Shown here: positions 59,196 through 64,000 of the stretch, in pieces | Layout of the letters: each line of letters opens with the position of its first letter | How positions within the stretch are numbered: the first letter of the stretch is position 1 | NCBI RefSeq assembly: GCF_052113705.1 | Contig: NZ_JBGQOG010000002.1 | Span: forward strand, 394,299 to 458,298 | Reading direction: 5' to 3' | DNA: 64,000 nucleotides | Origin: JBGQOG01 sp052113705 | GTDB taxonomy: Bacteria; Pseudomonadota; Alphaproteobacteria; Rhodobacterales; Rhodobacteraceae | Program-made: the position numbers and the translations under genes | Notes under the pieces: model-generated | Databases searched by the model: none | Told to the model about the DNA's origin: nothing | The model's input: the letters and a program-made list of their open reading frames with translations, nothing else

Positions 59196-61808
59196 ATGAA
59201 CATGGAAAAGTTCACGGAGCGCTCGCGCGGGTTCGTGCAGGCTGCTCAGACGATTGCATTGCGTGAGGGGCACCAGCGGGTGCTGCCGGAGCATTTGCTG
59301 AAAGCATTGATGGATGATGACCAAGGGCTGGCCTCAAACCTGATCCGCCGCGCCGGGGGGGAACCCGCGCGCGTGGTGGAGGCGGTGAATGCGCTGGTCG
59401 CCAAGCAGCCGAAAGTCGGCGGTGGCGATGGGCAGGTCTATGTCGATACCACGCTGGTGAAAGTGCTGGATGAGGCCGAGACGGTCGCCAAAAAGGCGGG
59501 CGACAGTTTCGTGCCCGCCGAACGCATCCTGATGGCGCTGGCGCTGGTGAACACCCGCGCGAAAGATGCGCTGGATGCAGGCGCCGTCACCGCTCAAAAG
59601 CTCAACACCGCGATCAATGACGTGCGCCGCGGCCGCACCGCCGACAGTGCCAATGCCGAAGAAGGTTATGAGGCGCTGAAGAAATATGCGCGCGACCTGA
59701 CCGAGGCCGCCGAAGAGGGCAAGATCGACCCGATCATCGGCCGCGACGAAGAGATCCGCCGCACGATGCAGGTGCTCTCGCGCCGGACCAAGAATAACCC
59801 GGTGCTGATCGGGGAACCCGGCGTCGGGAAAACCGCGATTGCCGAGGGCCTTGCCCTGCGCATCATCAGCGGTGATGTGCCCGAAAGCCTGCGTCACAAG
59901 AAGCTCCTCGCGCTCGACATGGGCGCGCTGATCGCCGGGGCGAAGTACCGCGGTGAATTCGAGGAACGGCTGAAGTCGATCCTGAAGGAGATCGAGGCGG
60001 CGGCGGGCGAGATCATCCTGTTCATTGATGAGATGCACACTTTGGTCGGCGCGGGCAAATCCGATGGCGCGATGGATGCGGCCAATCTGATCAAACCGGC
60101 GCTGGCGCGGGGCGAGTTGCATTGCGTCGGTGCCACCACGCTGGATGAATACCGCAAATATGTCGAGAAAGACGCGGCCCTGGCCCGTCGCTTCCAGCCG
60201 GTGATGGTGGAGGAGCCGACGGTCGAGGACACGATCTCGATCCTGCGCGGCATCAAGGAGAAATACGAGCTGCACCATGGGGTGCGCATTTCCGACTCGG
60301 CGCTGGTGGCGGCGGCCACGCTCAGCCATCGCTACATCACCGACCGTTTCCTGCCCGACAAAGCCATCGACCTGATGGATGAGGCGGCCAGCCGCTTGCG
60401 GATGGAAGTCGACAGCAAACCGGAAGAGCTGGATCAGCTCGACCGGCAGATCCTGCAATTGCAGATCGAAGCCGAGGCGCTGAAAAAGGAAGACGATGCC
60501 GCCTCGATCGACCGGCTGGAAAAGCTGGAACGCGAATTGGCGGATCTGATGCAGCGCTCGGCCGAGATGACCGCCAAATGGCAGGCGGAACGCGACAAGC
60601 TGGAAGCATCGCGCGGGTTGAAGGAAAACCTCGAGAAGGCGCGGGCCGAGCTGGAACAGGCCAAGCGCGAGGGCAATCTGGCGAAAGCAGGCGAGCTGTC
60701 CTATGGCGTGATCCCGGGGCTGGAGAAACAGCTGGCCGCCGCCGAGAGCCGCGAGGATCTGATGGTGGAAGAAGCCGTCCGGCCCGAGCAGATCGCGGAA
60801 GTGGTCGAGCGTTGGACCGGCATCCCGATGTCGAAGATGCTGGAAGGCGAGCGCGAGAAACTCCTGAAAATGGAGGAAGAACTCGGGCGTCGTGTCATCG
60901 GCCAGAAACAGGCGGTGATCGCCATTTCCAACGCGGTGCGGCGCGCGCGCGCGGGGCTGAACGATGAGAACCGGCCCTTGGGCTCGTTCCTCTTCCTCGG
61001 GCCGACGGGCGTGGGCAAGACCGAGCTGACCAAGGCGGTGGCCGAATATCTCTTTGACGACGATCAGGCGATGGTGCGCATCGACATGTCGGAGTTCATG
61101 GAGAAGCACGCGGTCTCGCGGCTGATCGGCGCGCCTCCGGGCTATGTCGGCTATGATGAGGGCGGTGTGCTGACCGAAGCGGTCCGGCGGCGTCCCTATC
61201 AGGTCGTCCTCTTCGACGAAGTGGAAAAGGCGCATCCGGATGTGTTCAACGTGCTGTTGCAGGTGCTCGATGATGGCGTGCTGACCGATGGTCAGGGCCG
61301 CACCGTTGACTTCAAGCAGACGCTGATCGTGCTGACCTCGAACCTGGGGAGCCAGGCGCTCAGCCATCTGCCCGAGGGCAATGACGGCACCGAGGCGCGG
61401 GCGATGGTGATGGAAGCGGTGCGGGCGCATTTCCGCCCCGAATTCCTGAACCGCCTGGATGAGACGATCATCTTTGACCGGCTGAACCGCGACAATATGG
61501 ATGGCATCGTCACCATCCAGATGAAGCGGCTGGAGAAACGGCTGGCGGCGCGCAAGATCACCCTCGATCTCGACGATGGCGCGCGGCAATGGCTGGCGGA
61601 TGAAGGCTATGACCCGGTCTTTGGCGCCCGCCCGTTGAAACGGGTGATTCAGCGCAGCCTGCAGGACCCGCTGGCCGAGATGATCCTCGCGGGGGATGTC
61701 AAAGACGGCGATACCGTGCCGGTCAGCGCGGGTCCCGAGGGCCTCGCGGTGGGCAGCCGCCTCTCGCGCTCGGCGCGGGAGAAACCGGCCGTCAAGCTGG
61801 TGCACTGA
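59196..61808 (+). CDS. clpB: ATP-dependent disaggregase ClpB
   Basis: 870 aa. N-domain (1-145), first AAA module with GEPGVGKTA near residue 205, coiled-coil middle domain (about 410-530), and second AAA module with GPTGVGKTE near residue 605. The C-terminal small domain has RPLKRVIQRSLQDPLAEMIL. No ClpP-docking loop, as expected. Works with DnaK to rescue aggregated proteins. AAGGAG six bases before 59196 selects that ATG over 59202. Confidence 0.97.
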   Translation: MNMEKFTERSRGFVQAAQTIALREGHQRVLPEHLLKALMDDDQGLASNLIRRAGGEPARVVEAVNALVAKQPKVGGGDGQVYVDTTLVKVLDEAETVAKKAGDSFVPAERILMALALVNTRAKDALDAGAVTAQKLNTAINDVRRGRTADSANAEEGYEALKKYARDLTEAAEEGKIDPIIGRDEEIRRTMQVLSRRTKNNPVLIGEPGVGKTAIAEGLALRIISGDVPESLRHKKLLALDMGALIAGAKYRGEFEERLKSILKEIEAAAGEIILFIDEMHTLVGAGKSDGAMDAANLIKPALARGELHCVGATTLDEYRKYVEKDAALARRFQPVMVEEPTVEDTISILRGIKEKYELHHGVRISDSALVAAATLSHRYITDRFLPDKAIDLMDEAASRLRMEVDSKPEELDQLDRQILQLQIEAEALKKEDDAASIDRLEKLERELADLMQRSAEMTAKWQAERDKLEASRGLKENLEKARAELEQAKREGNLAKAGELSYGVIPGLEKQLAAAESREDLMVEEAVRPEQIAEVVERWTGIPMSKMLEGEREKLLKMEEELGRRVIGQKQAVIAISNAVRRARAGLNDENRPLGSFLFLGPTGVGKTELTKAVAEYLFDDDQAMVRIDMSEFMEKHAVSRLIGAPPGYVGYDEGGVLTEAVRRRPYQVVLFDEVEKAHPDVFNVLLQVLDDGVLTDGQGRTVDFKQTLIVLTSNLGSQALSHLPEGNDGTEARAMVMEAVRAHFRPEFLNRLDETIIFDRLNRDNMDGIVTIQMKRLEKRLAARKITLDLDDGARQWLADEGYDPVFGARPLKRVIQRSLQDPLAEMILAGDVKDGDTVPVSAGPEGLAVGSRLSRSAREKPAVKLVH

Positions 61809-61830
61809 GCCCATCATCAGACACATCACA

Positions 61831-61860
61831 GGGGGCGACGGGAAACCGCCGCCCCTTTTT
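61831..61860 (+). terminator. Intrinsic terminator after clpB
   Basis: GGGGGCG-A-CGG / CCG-C-CGCCCC hairpin with GAAA loop (61831-61855), then T5. Confidence 0.88.
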
Positions 61861-61870
61861 GCCCTTTGCC

Positions 61871-61905
61871 TGATCTTAAATATCCCCGCCGGAGGCATCC
61901 GCCGC
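61871..61905 (-). repeat. Intergenic element with GGGGATATTT (copy 2, inverted)
   Basis: On the minus strand CCTCCGGCGGGGATATTTAAG reads into the clpB terminator. It shares the core CGGGGATATTT (61878-61888) and a preceding GC palindrome with the element at 32456-32500. Confidence 0.55.
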
Positions 61906-62048
61906 CGCCCCGGCGCGCGAATATCGGCGTTTTTTCATCACAGCCCCGTGCGCGCTGCAACAAATCCCCCCGTCCCGGCGTATGGATTGATGACGCGCTG
62001 CCATGGCGCGCTATCTTGAAGCCAGTAGCCGCGACGGAGGATGCGACA

Positions 62049-62963
62049 ATGACCCGTGACCCGAAATGGTCGGATGTGACCCCGAAATCTCTCTGGCTGT
62101 CGCGCAGGTCGCTGATGGCCAGCGCCGGGGCAGGGCTGCTGGCCAGCACATTGCCCGCCACAGCCAAGATCGCGGCGGCGAAATCGCCCCTCTCGACCGA
62201 TGCGGCGCCCAATACCTATGAAGAGATCACCACCTACAACAATTACTACGAATTCGGCACCGACAAGTCTGACCCCGCCGCCTATGCCAAGGGCCTGACG
62301 ACCGACCCCTGGTCGGTGGAAATCGGCGGGCTGGTGGACCGCCCCGGCGCCTATGGTCTCGATGACATCCTCAAGGGTGTCTCGCTCGAGGAGCGCATCT
62401 ACCGCTTCCGCTGCGTCGAGGCCTGGTCGATGGTGATTCCCTGGATCGGTTTCCCGCTCGCCAGCCTGCTGGACAAGGTCGGCGTGCAGTCCGGTGCCAA
62501 ATATGTGGCCTTCCAGACGGTCATGCGGCCGGAAGAAATGCCGGGGCAGCGCTCGCGCCTTCTGGACTGGCCCTACCGTGAAGGGCTGCGGCTGGATGAG
62601 GCGATGCATCCGCTGACGATTCTGGCCACCGGCCTTTATGGCGAGGAACTCCCGAAGCAGAATGGCGCGCCGATCCGGCTGGTGGTGCCGTGGAAATATG
62701 GCTTCAAGAGCATCAAGAGCATCGTGAAGATCACGCTGACCGATTCCGAGCCCTATGCGACCTGGAAGAACATGGCGGCGCGGGAATACGGCTTCTATGC
62801 CAATGTGAACCCGGAAGTGGATCACCCCCGCTGGAGCCAAGCCTCTGAGCGGCGCATCGGCGCGGGCCTCTTTGCTGGCCGGGTGCCGACCGAGAAATTC
62901 AATGGATACGGAGATCAGGTGGCCGGGCTCTATGCCGGGATGGACCTGAGCAAGAATTACTGA
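62049..62963 (+). CDS. msrP: Periplasmic methionine-sulfoxide reductase, molybdenum subunit
   Basis: 304 aa. Twin-arginine signal (LSRRSLMASAGAGLLAST) for folded export with the Mo cofactor. Cys122 in YRFRCVEAWSMVIPW ligates molybdenum. Conserved landmarks include YYEFGTDKSDP and VPWKYGFKSIKSIVKI. Repairs oxidised methionines of envelope proteins with electrons from MsrQ. It overlaps msrQ by one base (TGATG). Confidence 0.96.
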   Translation: MTRDPKWSDVTPKSLWLSRRSLMASAGAGLLASTLPATAKIAAAKSPLSTDAAPNTYEEITTYNNYYEFGTDKSDPAAYAKGLTTDPWSVEIGGLVDRPGAYGLDDILKGVSLEERIYRFRCVEAWSMVIPWIGFPLASLLDKVGVQSGAKYVAFQTVMRPEEMPGQRSRLLDWPYREGLRLDEAMHPLTILATGLYGEELPKQNGAPIRLVVPWKYGFKSIKSIVKITLTDSEPYATWKNMAAREYGFYANVNPEVDHPRWSQASERRIGAGLFAGRVPTEKFNGYGDQVAGLYAGMDLSKNY

Positions 62964-63580
62964 TGCAGGACCGGATCAACAAACTGCTGCGGCAGATCCC
63001 CGGCTGGGCGGTTTATCTGGCGGGGGTGCTGCCCTTCCTCTGGATCGTCTGGCTGGTCAGCACCGGCAGCATCGGCCCCGACCCGATCCGCGAGATCGAG
63101 CACCGTCTGGGCAAGCTGGCCCTGCAGCTGATCCTGGGCGGGCTTCTGGTGACACCACTTCGGCGGTTTCTGGGGATCAATGCGCTCAAGCACCGGCGGG
63201 CGATCGGCCTCCTGGCCTTCTTCTATACCGTGATGCATGTGGTGGCCTGGTTCGTGCTCGACATGGGGATGTTGACCCAGCAGGCGGTGGCGGATGTGTT
63301 CAAGCGTCCCTATCTGATGCTGGGCATGGGCGCGACGCTGATGCTCTTGCCGCTGGCGATCACCTCGAACAATGTCTCGATCCGGAAGCTGGGCGGCGCG
63401 CGCTGGCGCAAATTGCATTGGCTGGTCTATCCGGCGGCGGTGCTGGCGGCGGTGCATTTCGTCTGGCTGGTCAAGGCCTGGCCGCCCGAGCCCTTGCTCT
63501 ATCTGGCGGGCGTGCTGATCCTCCTGGCGGTGCGGCTGATCCCGAAATGGCGGCCCCGCGCCGCCGCGCAACGGGCCTGA
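62963..63580 (+). CDS. msrQ: Heme-binding quinol-linked subunit MsrQ
   Basis: 205 aa. Six predicted membrane segments with heme-ligand histidines: LGINALKHRRAIGLLAF, FYTVMHVVAWF, RKLHWLVYPAAV and AAVHFVWLV. Delivers electrons from the respiratory chain to MsrP in the periplasm. The ATG at 62963 overlaps the msrP stop. Confidence 0.95.
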   Translation: MQDRINKLLRQIPGWAVYLAGVLPFLWIVWLVSTGSIGPDPIREIEHRLGKLALQLILGGLLVTPLRRFLGINALKHRRAIGLLAFFYTVMHVVAWFVLDMGMLTQQAVADVFKRPYLMLGMGATLMLLPLAITSNNVSIRKLGGARWRKLHWLVYPAAVLAAVHFVWLVKAWPPEPLLYLAGVLILLAVRLIPKWRPRAAAQRA

Positions 63581-63597
63581 GGGCAGAATGGTTCCGC

Positions 63598-63632
63598 AAA
63601 AGCCGGGCCTCTGCAAAGGGGCCCGGCTTTTC
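63598..63632 (+). terminator. Terminator after msrPQ
   Basis: 12-bp perfect stem AAAAGCCGGGCC (63598-63609) with GGCCCGGCTTTT (63620-63631), ten-base loop. The T-run forms part of the stem. Confidence 0.85.
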
Positions 63633-63769
63633 ACTGCGTCAGAGGGGGTGATTTGCGACATATTCTTGCCGCAGCGCAGAAATCATGGTGGTCATCGGTC
63701 CGCCAACCCCAAGATATTGTCGTGAAATAAGGCATTTTGAAAAAATCGCAGAATTCTTGAAAAAGGGCC

Positions 63770-63798
63770 TTGCGGAGGTTTGAGTGTGGCCGTAGAAC
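63770..63798 (+). promoter_or_regulatory. Candidate ribosomal RNA operon promoter
   Basis: TTGCGG (63770-63775), 17-base spacer, TAGAAC (63793-63798). It sits in an AT-rich upstream zone (AAAAAATCGCAGAATTCTTGAAAA, partly) that would suit an UP-like element, with the rRNA leader following. Confidence 0.5.
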
Positions 63799-64000
63799 CC
63801 CCCTCACCGAAGCGGCACAGACTGCAGAGGGAAGCGGAAGGCGCCGCAAGGCACTGAAAGCAAACGGAATAAAATTGAGGTTAGGTTGGCGGGCGCGCTG
63901 AGGTAACGAAGCGCTGTCAGTTAATTTTGTCTCTGTGCTCTTTGAAAATTTGGATTACTGAAGAGATATGTGGGCGGTTTGGTCCGGTTCGATGGACGAA
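63799..64000 (+). ncRNA. 5' leader of an rRNA operon (pre-16S), cut by window edge
   Basis: Non-coding. It contains a boxA-type antitermination site TGCTCTTTGAAAA (63936-63948). The following GAAGAGATATGTGGGCGGTTTGG is typical of Rhodobacteraceae sequence just ahead of the 16S gene (from memory). The mature 16S start is not reached. Confidence 0.75.

Noticed and set aside
59334..61898. 854-codon open frame opposite clpB
   Set aside because: Antisense shadow of a conserved gene created by GC-rich third positions; no family features. The same applies to long frames opposite pnp (37980-40274), leuS (25045-26955), the heparinase-like gene (17832-19619), mutL (10823-12109) and others.
1..64000. 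Prophage, insertion sequence or genomic island
   Set aside because: No integrase, transposase, phage structural gene or terminal repeats. The one tRNA has no adjacent integrase or repeated 3' end, and gene content is largely core.

Overview
The window looks like a chromosomal segment of a Rhodobacter-type alphaproteobacterium (Rhodobacteraceae/Paracoccaceae). The evidence is a high GC content with strong G/C third-position bias, a RpoE-ChrR sigma/anti-sigma pair divergent from a COG2907-DUF1365 operon as in Rhodobacter sphaeroides, a Rhodobacter-type porin, a MutL carrying its own endonuclease motif, and a typical Rhodobacteraceae pre-16S leader at the right edge. No insertion sequence, prophage, CRISPR array or conjugation gene was seen. 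This is core chromosome with a few lineage-specific genes.

Layout: 1-3722 holds a MalY/PatB aminotransferase (cut by the edge) and a def-def-like-fmt operon followed by two small membrane proteins. 3729-8565 holds the singlet-oxygen-type stress module: a four-gene leftward operon (SDR, DUF3833, DUF1365, COG2907 oxidoreductase) with every junction overlapping by 4 bases, divergent from rpoE-chrR, with a TGATCC-type element facing each way. 8623-20869 is mostly leftward housekeeping: rmuC-mutL, an active/inactive M16 peptidase pair, a DUF3035 lipoprotein, lspA, purH, a heparinase II/III-like protein and rsmB. 20995-27559 has the SDH assembly factor SdhAF4, a flavoprotein, and holA-lptE-leuS.

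27560-40139 carries a long gene-free leader before an abundant porin, then a YggS protein, an L,D-transpeptidase, ribA, an orphan OmpR-type regulator, dapB, rbfA, a phosphodiester glycosidase-like protein, truB, an RTX protein, rpsO and pnp. 40655-53196 is more accessory: an MsbA-like ABC exporter, a 1-Cys peroxiredoxin, an aldehyde dehydrogenase, a metallophosphoesterase and lipid-kinase pair, an ArnT-like glycosyltransferase, a small cytochrome b, a two-component system, and a large protein with a dead caspase-like domain and two peptidoglycan-binding domains. 53413-64000 contains rpmJ, tRNA-Val(GAC), an N-formylglutamate amidohydrolase, dinB, an SPFH-NfeD pair, pyrF, clpB, msrPQ and the start of an rRNA operon.

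Envelope maintenance and oxidative stress recur: ChrR/RpoE, Prx, MsrPQ, ClpB, LptE, LspA and several lipoproteins. The best candidates for something not well described are the RpoE-linked operon without a lipid methyltransferase beside it, the deformylase paralogue that has lost its metal-binding and catalytic residues, the caspase-like pseudoenzyme, a canonical G-quadruplex motif upstream of a flavoprotein gene, and the structured 740-bp porin leader.
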